A stretch of DNA of 64,000 nucleotides from Mucilaginibacter geliditolerans (GTDB taxonomy: Bacteria > Bacteroidota > Bacteroidia > Sphingobacteriales > Sphingobacteriaceae). Of this stretch, positions 1 to 8,729 are shown in pieces; within the stretch, counting starts at the first letter, position 1; every line of letters starts with the position of its first letter. A program made the translations under genes and the position numbers. The notes under the pieces are model-generated. The model was given only the letters and a program-made list of their open reading frames with translations, did not search any database and was not told the origin of the DNA. The stretch is from positions 372,001 to 436,000 of the forward strand of contig NZ_JACHBY010000003.1 of the NCBI RefSeq assembly GCF_014200495.1, given 5' to 3'.

Positions 1-453
1 ACCACCCGACACTTTAGTATTATCGGCATAGTTTTTTACCGGGCCATAATATGAGCTCTCATTACTGGCGCCCATGGCAAACTCATCGCAATTACAGCGA
101 CCTATGATTATGGCATCTTCGGCCAATAAACGCTCAACTATGGTTGAGGAATAAATGGAGGTAAAACCTTCTAAAATTTTTGATGATGCGGATACCTTGT
201 GATCTTTATAGCAGATATTATCTTTTATTCCGATAACCATGCCTGCAAGTTTACCGGCACTCCCAAGCTGGATGCGGGAATCAATATCATTGGCACGTGT
301 TAATGCTTCCTGTTCAAACACTTCGTTAAAAGCATTTAAATGGGCATGCTGTTTAATTTTTTCTAAATAACCTTTTACCAGTTTTTCAACAGTAATTTCC
401 CCACTTTGCAACCCGCTCTTTATTTCAGTTAAAGAGGAATAGAATTTAGCCAT
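1..453 (-). CDS. gatA: Glu-tRNA(Gln)/Asp-tRNA(Asn) amidotransferase subunit A, N-terminal part (cut by the window edge)
   Basis: GatA is the amidase subunit of GatCAB, which converts misacylated Glu-tRNA(Gln) or Asp-tRNA(Asn) to the amide form in the cytoplasm. The frame stays open from an ATG at 453 to base 1, giving 151 residues beginning MAKFYSSLTEIKSG. The amidase-signature lysine is visible in VIGIKDN (about residue 77), followed by the family's conserved DEFAMGASNESS stretch and the start of the KVSGG segment. The Ser-cisSer-Ser catalytic region lies outside the window. It is the last visible gene of the minus-strand run that includes the two TatA genes, but 635 bp of repeat-rich DNA separates it from them, so it probably has its own promoter. 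The family call is firm; only the truncation limits it. Confidence 0.93.
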   Translation of the reverse strand, partial: MAKFYSSLTEIKSGLQSGEITVEKLVKGYLEKIKQHAHLNAFNEVFEQEALTRANDIDSRIQLGSAGKLAGMVIGIKDNICYKDHKVSASSKILEGFTSIYSSTIVERLLAEDAIIIGRCNCDEFAMGASNESSYYGPVKNYADNTKVSGG

Positions 454-1088
454 GCGGCTAAAATAAAAATTAAAATTGATTTGGAGACTTGTTGATTTGA
501 AGATTTGGTGATGTACCGGTTTGAAGACTTGTTGATTTGAAGATTTGAGGATGTGCTGATTTGAGGAAAATGTTAATTTGAAGATTTGAAAATGTGCTGA
601 TTTGAGGATGACGGATCGTCTGTTCAAGCGTCTACGCATGAACAGGCGACGAAATAATAACGCGCTCCGGTAACTCACCCGGCTTCGCTAAGCCGCTCGT
701 CTGCCCTCTCTTCGCCGTTGGCGGAAAGAGGGCGATTGAATTATAGCTTATTTGAAGTGATCTTACTCCAGCATCATTGCGAGGAACGAAGCAATCCCCG
801 ACTGTAAAGAGATATTCCGTTGGCTCAAGCGTCTACGCTTACCTGACATTAAAAAAAACAACATGATTTTGTAGGATCTTTAGCGTGGACGCTAAAATCT
901 TTTTTCATTCAAGCGTGGGCGCTTGAACGGGCGGGAAATAATGTTGATTTGAAGATTTGAGGATGTGCTGATTTGAAGATGCACTACCTTTTAACTTAGA
1001 AAATGATCTGAAAATTTGAAGACATACCAACTGATAGCGGTAATTTAACCTTCAAATTTTCAAATCAACATATTTTCAAATAAAGTTT
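454..1088. repeat. Intergenic repeat cluster (gatttgaag words, R-type hairpin, TCATTGCGAGG arm, AAGCGT hairpins)
   Basis: This 635-bp gap has no convincing gene. From about 478 to 600 and again from 943 to 1080 it is a run of words such as GATTTGAAGATTTGAGGATG; the second block ends in the inverse words (CTTCAAATTTTCAAATC), so it can fold. Between them lie an R-type hairpin element (659-732), one TCATTGCGAGGAACGAAGCA arm (774-794), and stem-loops TTTAGCGTGGACGCTAAA (about 877-895) and TTCAAGCGTGGGCGCTTGAA (about 907-926). A related copy of the last sits near 622-655, and both are followed by a GCGG/CGAAATAAT motif, making a direct repeat about 285 bp apart. A role in terminating or separating gatA and tatA is inference. 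Confidence 0.75.
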
Positions 1089-1268
1089 TTATACTTTAGG
1101 TTTGTCGTCGGTATTTGTGGTAGTAGTACCCTCGCCGTTTTGCGCGTCTTTAAATTCCTTAACCCCTTTTCCTAAACCTTTCATTAGTTCAGGAATTTTT
1201 TTACCTCCAAACATCAATAATATTACGCCGAATATTAAGATGAGCATTACTGGTGATTCTAATCCCAT
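1089..1268 (-). CDS. tatA: TatA/TatE-family twin-arginine translocase subunit, short form
   Basis: This 59-residue protein starts at ATG 1268 and ends at TAA 1089-1091. It begins MGLESPVMLILIFGVILLMF, a single N-terminal membrane helix, followed by the TatA/E hallmark FGGKKIPELMKGLGKGVKEF (an amphipathic helix preceded by the FG hinge) and a short acidic, threonine-rich tail. TatA oligomerises in the inner membrane to let folded twin-arginine proteins cross. It lies 37 bp downstream of a second TatA-like gene on the same strand, so the two are probably co-transcribed. TatC is not in the window. It is very short, but the family signature is clear. Confidence 0.9.
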   Translation of the reverse strand: MGLESPVMLILIFGVILLMFGGKKIPELMKGLGKGVKEFKDAQNGEGTTTTNTDDKPKV

Positions 1269-1305
1269 GATTTTAAGTTTTTATATTATGATTTATATAC
1301 TGTAC

Positions 1306-1749
1306 TTATGATTTAACTTCTTCCTGCGGTGATTTAAGCGACTCAATAGGTGTTTCCCTTAAATGAGCCGGCTCAGCAGGTGTATTAGGTTCGTGGTGTA
1401 CCGGTGCAACTTCGGCTGTTGAGCTTATCTCAGCTACCGGCATTGTATTGGGTGCCGGTGTTATAACAGGTGGTTCAGTTGCCGCTACCACCGGGGCTGC
1501 TGCTGCAGTTTCAGTTGTAGTTGGTGCAGCGTTTGCCTGGTCAGCTTTTTTAGCTTCAAAACTATCAATCTGATTAGTTATTTCACGTTTTACGCCTTCA
1601 GATGCATCTTTAAAATCACGAATGCCCTTACCCAGGCCGCGTGCCAGCTGAGGAAGTTTTTCGCCTCCAAACAATAATAATACCACCAGCATGATGAGCA
1701 TTATTTCCCCTCCGCCAATATCAAAAAACAGAAAAACTGAACTAAACAT
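1306..1749 (-). CDS. TatA/TatB-family translocase subunit with long Ala/Pro-rich tail
   Basis: The protein has 147 residues. Residues 1-26 form the membrane helix (FDIGGGEIMLIMLVVLLLFG), followed by the FGGEKLPQLARGLGKGIRDF hinge and amphipathic helix typical of TatA/E and TatB. From about residue 65 the tail is low complexity, rich in Ala, Pro, Thr and Glu, ending in SPQEEVKS. The N-terminal acidic residue inside the helix favours TatA/E over TatB, but the total length is TatB-like, so the division of labour with the 59-residue neighbour cannot be settled by sight. A TATATTTG box (1771-1778) lies 21 bp before the start. Downstream of EnvC on the same strand. Confidence 0.88.
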   Translation of the reverse strand: MFSSVFLFFDIGGGEIMLIMLVVLLLFGGEKLPQLARGLGKGIRDFKDASEGVKREITNQIDSFEAKKADQANAAPTTTETAAAAPVVAATEPPVITPAPNTMPVAEISSTAEVAPVHHEPNTPAEPAHLRETPIESLKSPQEEVKS

Positions 1750-1770
1750 AATCTTACTATTAAAAGGTTA

Positions 1771-1778
1771 CAAATATA
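1771..1778 (-). promoter_or_regulatory. Bacteroidota -7 promoter box before the TatA pair
   Basis: TATATTTG on the minus strand matches the TAnnTTTG consensus and lies 21 bp before the ATG at 1749. A TTTG that could act as the -33 element lies about 16 bp upstream, slightly closer than the usual 19-21 bp. Inferred from sequence alone. Confidence 0.5.
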
Positions 1779-1805
1779 AACATTTTTAATATTACAAAGT
1801 TTCAA

Positions 1806-3101
1806 TCAATTTGGCGCCAGCCATAATTTAGGGTTAACCGGTGTTGAACCTTTGTACAAATCAAACTCAACATCCGTTTCGCCGGTTGTTGAATCAGTAG
1901 CTACCGTGCCTATTGTTTGCTTCGTAGTTACCTTTTGCCCCTTTGATACACTAACCGATCTAAGGTTTGAGTAAGCTGTAAAATACTCACCATGCCTTAT
2001 AACTACCAGGTAGGTACCCACAATATCACGCACATTTATCACCTCCCCTTCAAATATCGCCCTCACACTTGCACCAGGGTTTGTTTTAATAGAAACGCCT
2101 GTACTCTCACTTTTAATATTCTCGGGCGTATAATAAACGCCAAAACCCTGTATTATAACTCCATTAGTTACCGGCCATGGCAAACGGCCCCGGTTACCCA
2201 AAAAGTCGTTTGATAGTCGGGCTGCCTCTGGCGTTGCGTTCAAAACCTCGCTGTTACTTGATGTTTTAGTAATAGTTTTGGTTTTTGGTATCGTAACTTC
2301 CCTATTCTCGGCTTTAGCCTTCGCGGCAGCTACTCTTGCTGCTTCTTTTGCTTCCTCTTCGGCCTTGCGCCTGGCTTCTTCAATTTCCCTGCGTACTGCC
2401 GCGTCTATCTCACGGTTAGTAGCAGCTATTTTCTTTTGCAGATCCTTTTGCTGCTGCTTAAGCTGCCCTTCATGCTGCGACAAATCGGCTATGGCTTGTG
2501 TCTGCGTATTTTTCTGTTCGCCTAATGTTTGTTTCTCCTTCTCCTGGTCCTTCAGCAATGCACTTTTTTCTTCTTTGCTCTTGTCCAGTTCAACTATCTT
2601 AACATGCAGGTCTTTTTGTGTTCCTTCAATATAATCGGCCTGCCGCTCGCGGTAGGTACCAAACTGCTGTAAATACTTTAAACGTTTATAAGCCTGGTTA
2701 AAATCTTTCGCCGCGAAAATAAACATCAGTTTATTATATGCGCTTTGATTACGATAAGCAAACAATATCATGCCCGCGTATTCTTTTCTGAGCTGATTTA
2801 ACTGGCTTTGTAAACTACGTACGGAATTATTACTCTCAGAGATTTGATTATCCAAGTTTCTTACCTCAGAATTTATAACATTTATTTTTTCTTCGCGGAT
2901 ACTGATCTGCGCTTTTAGGTTATCAAGTTGTTTTTTAGATAATTTTTTATTGTTTGCTGTTTCCTGGTACTCCTGGTTTAGCTGCTGCAACTCCTGGGTT
3001 AGCTGGTCGCGGCGGCGTTTTAACTCCTGGCTACTTTGCGCGTGTACATTAAATGACGTAAAAACGCAGAGCAAAAAGAAAACAATTTTTAAAAATTTCA
3101 T
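1806..3101 (-). CDS. envC: EnvC-type murein hydrolase activator (degenerate LytM/M23 domain)
   Basis: The protein has 431 residues with a signal peptide (MKFLKIVFFLLCVFTSFNVHAQ). Residues 22-260 are a long coiled coil rich in Lys, Glu and Gln, and about 305-431 form an M23/LytM domain. The metal ligands of active LytM enzymes are not seen: the usual HxxxD site reads STGVSIKTNPGA, and the C-terminal HxH site reads VEFDLY. This is the EnvC/NlpD pattern, in which the protein does not cut peptidoglycan itself but switches on an amidase at the division septum. It sits between a DUF4292 lipoprotein gene and the TatA pair, a common Bacteroidota order. The family is clear; the partner amidase is unknown. 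Confidence 0.9.
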   Translation of the reverse strand: MKFLKIVFFLLCVFTSFNVHAQSSQELKRRRDQLTQELQQLNQEYQETANNKKLSKKQLDNLKAQISIREEKINVINSEVRNLDNQISESNNSVRSLQSQLNQLRKEYAGMILFAYRNQSAYNKLMFIFAAKDFNQAYKRLKYLQQFGTYRERQADYIEGTQKDLHVKIVELDKSKEEKSALLKDQEKEKQTLGEQKNTQTQAIADLSQHEGQLKQQQKDLQKKIAATNREIDAAVRREIEEARRKAEEEAKEAARVAAAKAKAENREVTIPKTKTITKTSSNSEVLNATPEAARLSNDFLGNRGRLPWPVTNGVIIQGFGVYYTPENIKSESTGVSIKTNPGASVRAIFEGEVINVRDIVGTYLVVIRHGEYFTAYSNLRSVSVSKGQKVTTKQTIGTVATDSTTGETDVEFDLYKGSTPVNPKLWLAPN

Positions 3102-3181
3102 CCGTATGTGGTAGTGTTTAATGGTTTTGACAAGGCTATTTATATCCTATCATTCCTGTTACATAAGCGCAAAAATACAAT

Positions 3182-3967
3182 TTAATTTGCCTGCGAGTAG
3201 CTGTCGGGGATATTAAATGGATATTCAAGCGGTTGATTAATATCAACTTTAACGTAGTGCAAATTAACCTGTATCTTTTTATCACCGGCAACAGAGGCAA
3301 TATTTATTTGCGATGGCACTTTTTGAGTGCCCGCTAAAGTAAACGCGTTAACCGCCTGTAACGATTGCCCCGCACTCTGGTTTGTGAGGTTGGTTTGGCT
3401 CACTTTCATATCATTGCCAAGCACCAGTTTATATATCAGGTCCTGCAAATTGCCGCTTAGTGTGATGTTATTACTACTATCCGACGCAAATTTTGTGCTA
3501 TCATTCAACGCCTGGGGTATAGCGTTTCCTACCAGCAGCGCCTGTAGCATGGTATAATCTATCTGCTTATTAGCATACTTATATATAAAGCTGAAAGGCT
3601 TTTTAAAGTAGATACCCTGCAAACGGTTTATAACCTGTATGCTATCAGGCGTAATTATAGCCCGGGCTACTTCAATACCTAATAAAGCGGTTACTGAAAC
3701 CCATATCTTTTTACCATTATTAATGCGGAGATTGAGTGTACAGTCGTTATTATTACCATTAATAGCCAGGCTTGCTTTGGCCTTACCCGAAAAGGTATTA
3801 AAGCCGAGCTGCTGCGTACGAATAGGTTCAAGCTGTAATTCCTCGTTAGCTTTTGTCTTTGAAACCGTGGCCGATGTACTCGCAGTAAGATGCTTATGCG
3901 CCGAGCAGCTTACCATTATCAGCAAGCCGCAGACTATCATCAGTTTATTCAAAATATTTTCTTTCAT
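3182..3967 (-). CDS. DUF4292 outer-membrane-type lipoprotein
   Basis: The protein has 261 residues, with an N-terminal hydrophobic segment ending in a lipobox (LLIMVSCSAHK), so it should be lipidated at the Cys near residue 21. The rest matches the Bacteroidota DUF4292 family: LGFNTFSGKAKASLAIN, then alternating beta-strand and turn sequence resembling LolA/LolB-like half-barrels. That likeness is only an inference. The start overlaps the end of the upstream TPR gene by 23 bp; a later Met at residue 10 (MIVCGLLIMVSC) would shorten the overlap and still give a lipoprotein signal. Gene order TPR, DUF4292, EnvC suggests a shared role in envelope assembly; no enzymatic motif is visible. Confidence 0.82.
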   Translation of the reverse strand: MKENILNKLMIVCGLLIMVSCSAHKHLTASTSATVSKTKANEELQLEPIRTQQLGFNTFSGKAKASLAINGNNNDCTLNLRINNGKKIWVSVTALLGIEVARAIITPDSIQVINRLQGIYFKKPFSFIYKYANKQIDYTMLQALLVGNAIPQALNDSTKFASDSSNNITLSGNLQDLIYKLVLGNDMKVSQTNLTNQSAGQSLQAVNAFTLAGTQKVPSQINIASVAGDKKIQVNLHYVKVDINQPLEYPFNIPDSYSQAN

Positions 3968-5666
3968 TTATTTTACGATCTAAAACCGGCGACTGCTCTC
4001 CGAATGATTTTGCTTTTTTCCAGTTTTGTACGGCAGCATTGGTATCACCTAAATAAAACATGATATCGCCATAATGTTCTATCTGTACGGCGCTGTTTGT
4101 TTTATCATGCACTATGGCTTTCTCTATCCAAATTTTAGCATCGGCATATTTTTTCTGCTTGAATAAGATCCAGGCATAAGTATCCTCAAACGATGCTGTA
4201 TTAGGCTGCAACTCATTTGAGTGTGCCGACATCTGCGCTGCCTTATCCAACTGTTCTCCTCTTAACGATAAATAATAGGCATAATTGTTTAAGGCAAAGG
4301 CATTGTCCGGATTATACGTCAGCGATTTATCATAGGCAGCATCAGAATTGCTGAAATCCTTCATTTCATGATAACAATCACCTAATGAGGAATAGCTTAA
4401 TGAGAGCAGGTCCTTATCGTCGGGTGCTACATCAATCGCGCTTTTAATATAGCCTATCGCTTTTTTGTAATCCTTTGTTTGCTGGCAGGCAATGCCCACC
4501 AGGTAATTCATCCAGGCCTGGTTAGGGAAAAGCGCAAGAGCATTCTCACCATCTTTTATGGCCTGATCCATTTCGTTCGAGCTTATTTCAATACGTACCA
4601 GCTGTTCATAAACCGCATAGTGGCTGCCGTTTAGCTGGATGGATTTTCTGTAGGCTGCTTCTGCTTCCTTAAATTTCTCGGTCTGAAAAAGCATATCACC
4701 ATACATGGCATAAGATTTTGAATCATCAGGGTGAGCACTTATCAATATCTTGCTCAACTCAAGCGCGCTGGCTTTGGCGTTGGGATCGGGGAATTTTGGG
4801 AAATACCCTAAAATGATCTTAATCTTTTGGTCGATATCAACTTCCGGAGCCGCAAAAGCCAGTTCCAGTTCATTAAAGAAAGATTCATTATCCTTTTTAT
4901 CACGATAGATATCGGCCAGGGCTAAATGTATCTGCCCGTAATTGGGCGCAATTTTCTCGGCATCCTTTAAAACTTTGAATGCCTTATCCTGCAGATTATT
5001 TGAGTTGTACAACTCGGCCAATACCAGGTAATACTTTACTTGCGAGGGGTTATCGGCAATCATTTCCTGCAACTGGGCAGCAGCCGGGTCAACCTTGCCT
5101 TGTATAAGGTATATTTTTTGTTTACCTGCCAGTATATCATCATCAAGCCCGTTCATGGCCTGCAACTGATCATAAACTTTCAGCGCATCATCATACCTTT
5201 TCTCAATAAAAAGGGCATTAGCGTTATCATAATAATATTCGGGCTTATCGGGGTTTATCCTTATCAGCTGTACAAATACATTCTGGAGCTTTACTATGTT
5301 ATTATTTTTTTCATAACATTCGGCAAGTGAGAGCCAGTACCACTCATTATCCGGACTGATGGCAACGGCCTTTTCAAGCAAGGGCTGCGCATCCACATAA
5401 TTATTTTTTTGTTTTTTAAGATTTGCCAACTCAAACAGCGCGGCAGCATTGCCCGGATCAGACTGGAGCACACGACTGAACAATTCGGCAGCCTGGGTGT
5501 AATTCTCCATTATCTTTTCATGCAAGGCCGACATAAAAATCTGCCTCACCATCACACTATCTATCTGCGACATGGGTTTGGCAGCCACAACGGTACCAAT
5601 GCTTTTGTTTTGTGCAAAAACAAAAGCCGGTATTACTGAAAAAAGCACAACTATAAACCGCCTCAT
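3945..5666 (-). CDS. Periplasmic tetratricopeptide-repeat protein
   Basis: The protein has 573 residues with a signal peptide (MRRFIVVLFSVIPAFVFAQ). From about residue 45 to the end it is nearly all TPR units; examples are YTQAAELFSRVLQSDPGNAA, FKEAEAAYRKSIQLNGSHYA and FSNSDAAYDKSLTYNPDNAF. I count about ten to twelve repeats. Such arrays act as scaffolds for protein complexes, here probably in the periplasm. It overlaps the DUF4292 gene by 23 bp and follows dut by 16 bp, so the run flippase-dut-TPR-DUF4292-EnvC looks like one transcription unit. No catalytic domain is seen, so the partner is unknown. Confidence 0.9.
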   Translation of the reverse strand: MRRFIVVLFSVIPAFVFAQNKSIGTVVAAKPMSQIDSVMVRQIFMSALHEKIMENYTQAAELFSRVLQSDPGNAAALFELANLKKQKNNYVDAQPLLEKAVAISPDNEWYWLSLAECYEKNNNIVKLQNVFVQLIRINPDKPEYYYDNANALFIEKRYDDALKVYDQLQAMNGLDDDILAGKQKIYLIQGKVDPAAAQLQEMIADNPSQVKYYLVLAELYNSNNLQDKAFKVLKDAEKIAPNYGQIHLALADIYRDKKDNESFFNELELAFAAPEVDIDQKIKIILGYFPKFPDPNAKASALELSKILISAHPDDSKSYAMYGDMLFQTEKFKEAEAAYRKSIQLNGSHYAVYEQLVRIEISSNEMDQAIKDGENALALFPNQAWMNYLVGIACQQTKDYKKAIGYIKSAIDVAPDDKDLLSLSYSSLGDCYHEMKDFSNSDAAYDKSLTYNPDNAFALNNYAYYLSLRGEQLDKAAQMSAHSNELQPNTASFEDTYAWILFKQKKYADAKIWIEKAIVHDKTNSAVQIEHYGDIMFYLGDTNAAVQNWKKAKSFGEQSPVLDRKINERKYFE

Positions 5667-5682
5667 CCCAATTTATCTAAAT

Positions 5683-6117
5683 CTAAGCTACCCCTGTATG
5701 TCCATAACCACCCACACCGCGCGAAGTTTCATTTAACACCTCAACTTCTTCCCAATTTACTTGTTCGTGTTTGGCAACAATCATTTGCGCAATCCTGTCG
5801 CCGGTATTTATCTCAAATACCTGGTCGGAAAGATTGATCAGTAATACCTTTATTTCGCCACGGTAATCGGCATCAATAGTCCCCGGGGAATTAACTATGC
5901 TGATACCATGTTTAAATGCTAAACCGCTGCGCGGGCGTATCTGTGCCTCAAAACCTTCGGGCAATTCAATATGTAACCCTGTTGGGACAAGCTTGCGCTC
6001 AAATGGTTTAAGCGTTATGGTTGTTTCCAGGTCGGCACGCAGGTCCATACCTGCGGCATGCATAGTTTCGTAGGCCGGCAGGCCATTTTTTGATTTGTTT
6101 ATTACTCTGATAATCAT
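5683..6117 (-). CDS. dut: dUTP diphosphatase
   Basis: The enzyme hydrolyses dUTP to dUMP and pyrophosphate, keeping uracil out of DNA and supplying dUMP for thymidylate. The 144-residue protein, normal for the trimeric family, shows all five motifs: AGMDLRADL (1), RPRSGLA (2), [14 protein letters not shown] (3, with catalytic Asp and Tyr), GDRIAQMIV (4) and [10 protein letters not shown] (5). Motif 5 has Tyr where Phe is usual, which still provides a ring to stack on uracil. Its start overlaps the flippase stop by 4 bp (ATGA), implying translational coupling. Confidence 0.96.
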   Translation of the reverse strand: MIIRVINKSKNGLPAYETMHAAGMDLRADLETTITLKPFERKLVPTGLHIELPEGFEAQIRPRSGLAFKHGISIVNSPGTIDADYRGEIKVLLINLSDQVFEINTGDRIAQMIVAKHEQVNWEEVEVLNETSRGVGGYGHTGVA

Positions 6118-7616
6118 CGTTTAAATATAGCCCTTAAGTTTTCGCGTTCAAAATAAAATGCCACTGATATATATAATAATAACAACGAATCGCCTATATA
6201 AATATTCCTGTTAAATACATAAAATGACAGATAAACTACTACAATTGATGAAACTATATAAGCCAGGTTCTTTTTAAGATTATAAGGGATAGGGTAATTT
6301 TTCTGTCCCCATACATAGGATAGCACCATCATGGTTGCATAGGCTATGAATGACACCCATGCCGAAGCCATGTAAGTATATCTGGGAATGAACAACACAT
6401 TCAGCACAATGGTGAGTATTGCCCCTATACCTGAAATGTACAAACCATATTTTGTTTGATCGGATAGTTTATACCATACTGATAAATTCATGTAAATACC
6501 CAGGCTCACGTAACCAAAAACCAATGGTGGTACTACACGCAAACCTGTCCAGTATAATGCAGTTTGTTTTGCATCGTGGCCTTTTACAAAGTATTTTAAA
6601 ATTTCGATATTAGCTATCAGTGCTATAAATATTACGCAAACAGTAATTACAAAATAATCCATGATACGGGCATAGGTTTGGCCTGCATTTTTATTTTTAG
6701 CATGACTAAAAAAGAAAGGCTCGGCACCTAAACGGAAGGCTTGCACAAATATGCTCAGGAACAGGGATATTTTAGCACAGGCTGCATATATGCCTACTTC
6801 GCGCACACTGATATTTTGCGGCAGCAGCTTACCCAAAAGTAGTTTATCTAAATTTTCATTAACTAAAAACGACAGGTTTGCAATTAACACCGGCCAGCTG
6901 TAGGCAAACATTTCTGCAAGCATTTTGCCATCAAAGTCAAGTCTTAATTTCAATATCTCAGGCAGCAGCAGCACCAAAGTAATGATACTTGCAATTAGGT
7001 TTGACAGGAACACATAGCCTACCCAGCCTTTTGTATACCATGTACTTATCCAGCCCGAGCCAATATAGTGGTGGTTTATCCAATAAGGAATAACATAAAT
7101 AAAGACCAGGTTTAGCGAAACGAAGATGATAATATTGATAAACTTTATTATGCTATACCTGCCGGGTTTGCCATCGGCACGTATTTTGGCAAAAGGAATA
7201 ACGCACCATGCATCAATTACCAGTATAGCTATAAAGTAGTCTATAAATGTTACAAACTCACTGTGTGAAGTATCCTTACCTACCTGTATAAAATTGGCTA
7301 TATGCCCAATAAAGGGCAAAGTAACCAGCAGAAACACAATGGTAATGGAGAATACCGATGCAAAAGCATTGTTATAAACTCTCTTTTTGTTATCGGCATG
7401 TTTATTTAAATACCTGAAAAAAGTAGTTTCCAATCCAAATGCCATTATTGCATTTAAGATTGCCGCATAGCTGAATATGGTTGATAAAATACCATATATC
7501 CCGGTAGCAAATGTGCGTGTATAAACAGGGGTAAGAAAAAAATTTAACACCCTGCCGGCTATAGTACTTGCGCCGTATATGGCGGTTTGACCCGCGAACT
7601 TTTTAGCTGTTGACAA
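6114..7616 (-). CDS. Polysaccharide/lipid-linked oligosaccharide flippase (MOP superfamily)
   Basis: The protein has 500 residues and about 12-14 hydrophobic helices spread over its length. The N-terminal [20 protein letters not shown] and the [10 protein letters not shown] turn are typical of the Wzx/RfbX branch of the MOP exporter superfamily (COG2244), which moves lipid-linked sugars across the inner membrane. No glycan gene adjoins it; it lies between acylphosphatase and dut, an arrangement seen in other Bacteroidota, so its substrate cannot be inferred from neighbours. Lipid II flipping (MurJ-like) is an alternative. It ends 4 bp inside dut. Confidence 0.85.
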   Translation of the reverse strand: MSTAKKFAGQTAIYGASTIAGRVLNFFLTPVYTRTFATGIYGILSTIFSYAAILNAIMAFGLETTFFRYLNKHADNKKRVYNNAFASVFSITIVFLLVTLPFIGHIANFIQVGKDTSHSEFVTFIDYFIAILVIDAWCVIPFAKIRADGKPGRYSIIKFINIIIFVSLNLVFIYVIPYWINHHYIGSGWISTWYTKGWVGYVFLSNLIASIITLVLLLPEILKLRLDFDGKMLAEMFAYSWPVLIANLSFLVNENLDKLLLGKLLPQNISVREVGIYAACAKISLFLSIFVQAFRLGAEPFFFSHAKNKNAGQTYARIMDYFVITVCVIFIALIANIEILKYFVKGHDAKQTALYWTGLRVVPPLVFGYVSLGIYMNLSVWYKLSDQTKYGLYISGIGAILTIVLNVLFIPRYTYMASAWVSFIAYATMMVLSYVWGQKNYPIPYNLKKNLAYIVSSIVVVYLSFYVFNRNIYIGDSLLLLYISVAFYFERENLRAIFKR

Positions 7617-7649
7617 TGATTATACTTGAATTAATTTGCAGTGGCTGTA

Positions 7650-7937
7650 CTACCACAAATGATTTTTTTTAACTACCTCAAAATTACGATAGTTTTTTAA
7701 TTCGCCTTCATTTGATTCTACAGAACTTACTTCGGCATCCTGCGGGCCTTCGTTGCACCAGTCTAAAAACATTTCGAGGGTGGCTTTATCGGCTTCGGCG
7801 GCTATGAGCACATCGCCATCTTCACCATTTTTTACAAAGCCGCGTACGCCAAGCTGATCGGCAACGGCTTTGGTTGATGCCCGGTAGAATACGCCTTGTA
7901 CTTTGCCTTTTACAGTTATATCCAGATGCTTTATCAT
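7650..7937 (-). CDS. acyP: Acylphosphatase
   Basis: This small cytoplasmic enzyme cleaves the carboxyl-phosphate bond of acyl phosphates. The 95-residue length is right for the family. Motif 1 is GKVQGVFYRAS, containing the catalytic Arg of the phosphate-binding loop, and motif 2 is GFVKNGEDGDV, containing the catalytic Asn. The gene lies 33 bp upstream of the flippase and may lead its operon. Its upstream side is the repeat-rich gap 7938-8287. Confidence 0.93.
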   Translation of the reverse strand: MIKHLDITVKGKVQGVFYRASTKAVADQLGVRGFVKNGEDGDVLIAAEADKATLEMFLDWCNEGPQDAEVSSVESNEGELKNYRNFEVVKKNHLW

Positions 7938-8028
7938 AAGTTAAAAGTCAAAATTAAAAAGTCAAAAATAGGAAGGTTTGGTGGTTAATTCAGGTTTGAA
8001 AGATATTTTGTGGTTCATTTAATGATTG

Positions 8029-8284
8029 GCCGCTCAATTGCCGCTATGGCTGTTACTTTGGCTTGATCCAAAGTAACCAAAAGATCAAGTCAGCAAATAG
8101 GCTTCTTTTCGCACAGGGCCCTCGTTGCAAATCCGGCAAAACCTGGGCTGCAATCTTTTTGCGGCCTTATTGCTGCTATGGCCTGTGCGCTGCAAAAATT
8201 TCCTATGCCCTGCCCGCGCTCAAGGCCATCATTGTTTTGCCTGATCTCGGCTGAAGCTTTTTTACTGACGGCATGAAAGACTAA
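8029..8284 (+). repeat. Composite palindromic element, copy A (left half only)
   Basis: This is a half copy of the large repeat also found at 23261, 27632 and 60614. It starts with a divergent inner arm (CCGCTCAATTGCCGC), then a perfect stem-loop GTTACTTTGG-CTTGAT-CCAAAGTAAC (8052-8077), then the palindromic core (8089-8269). Core landmarks are GCAAATCCGGCAAAAC pairing with GTTTTGCCTGATCTC, and TTTTTGC pairing with GCAAAAA. The other copies have TTTTAC/GTAAAA at the last site, a paired change that keeps the stem. The right half and the outer TCATTGCGAGG arms are absent. A 63-codon frame through it (8063-8254) is not taken as a gene. Confidence 0.8.
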
Positions 8285-8287
8285 ACC

Positions 8288-8713
8288 CTACTCACTATAT
8301 TCTTTAATATCACAATGATTGATGTTAAACATTTTAAGGATGTTTAACGCACGTTCTGAGATAATAAGTCTGGAATTAGGAATAATAAAAAAATCTTCAT
8401 TTTCATTCCCAATTACCTTAAACCAATAAAAAATTGGTAAATCCAAACCATCTTCATTTAAGTCATCAAAAAGTTCAGATTTAGAAATCTTACAGTCTTC
8501 TAACTTATATCCGGTTAGTTTATTTTCATTTAAGTAATTCGCTAATCTTTCCGTACAAATAAAACATTGAAATCCTTCTAAAAAATCATCGCCCAACCAA
8601 TCATCGAACCTATAATGTAGTTTCTCAATAATGGGAGGTTTTGTTGAATAATTTAAAATTGTATCATTACCTAATTGTCCTGCGACTTCTGGACCTATTA
8701 AATATCTCCTCAT
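8288..8713 (-). CDS. Hypothetical protein, AT-rich, possibly an orphan immunity protein
   Basis: The protein has 141 residues, beginning MRRYLIGPEVAGQLGNDT and ending MFNINHCDIKEYSE. It has no signal peptide or membrane helix. The pattern of a FICTERLANYL segment, a FYWFKV strand and a late ISERALNILKMFNIN helix recalls small intracellular proteins of the DUF1629/Imm11-Imm43 type that protect against polymorphic toxins; this is a resemblance from memory, not a search result. The gene is clearly more AT-rich than its neighbours, has no partner toxin within reach, and directly abuts a repeat half-copy. Acquired cargo or a remnant of a toxin-immunity locus is plausible but unproven. Confidence 0.6.
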   Translation of the reverse strand: MRRYLIGPEVAGQLGNDTILNYSTKPPIIEKLHYRFDDWLGDDFLEGFQCFICTERLANYLNENKLTGYKLEDCKISKSELFDDLNEDGLDLPIFYWFKVIGNENEDFFIIPNSRLIISERALNILKMFNINHCDIKEYSE

Positions 8714-8729
8714 AATTTTTTATTGATAG

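Noticed and set aside
478-600. Possible CRISPR-like array of gatttgaag words
   Set aside because: Words vary in length, are spaced irregularly, and have no unique spacers; no cas gene is present.
1102-1311. 69-codon plus-strand frame opposite the short tatA
   Set aside because: It is antisense to a clear TatA gene and has no domain.
8063-8254. 63-codon frame in element copy A
   Set aside because: Similar peptides (CKSGKTWAAIFL) occur at 27822-28019 and 60834-61076, but copy B breaks the frame with a stop and indels. The likeness follows from conserved DNA, not from protein selection.
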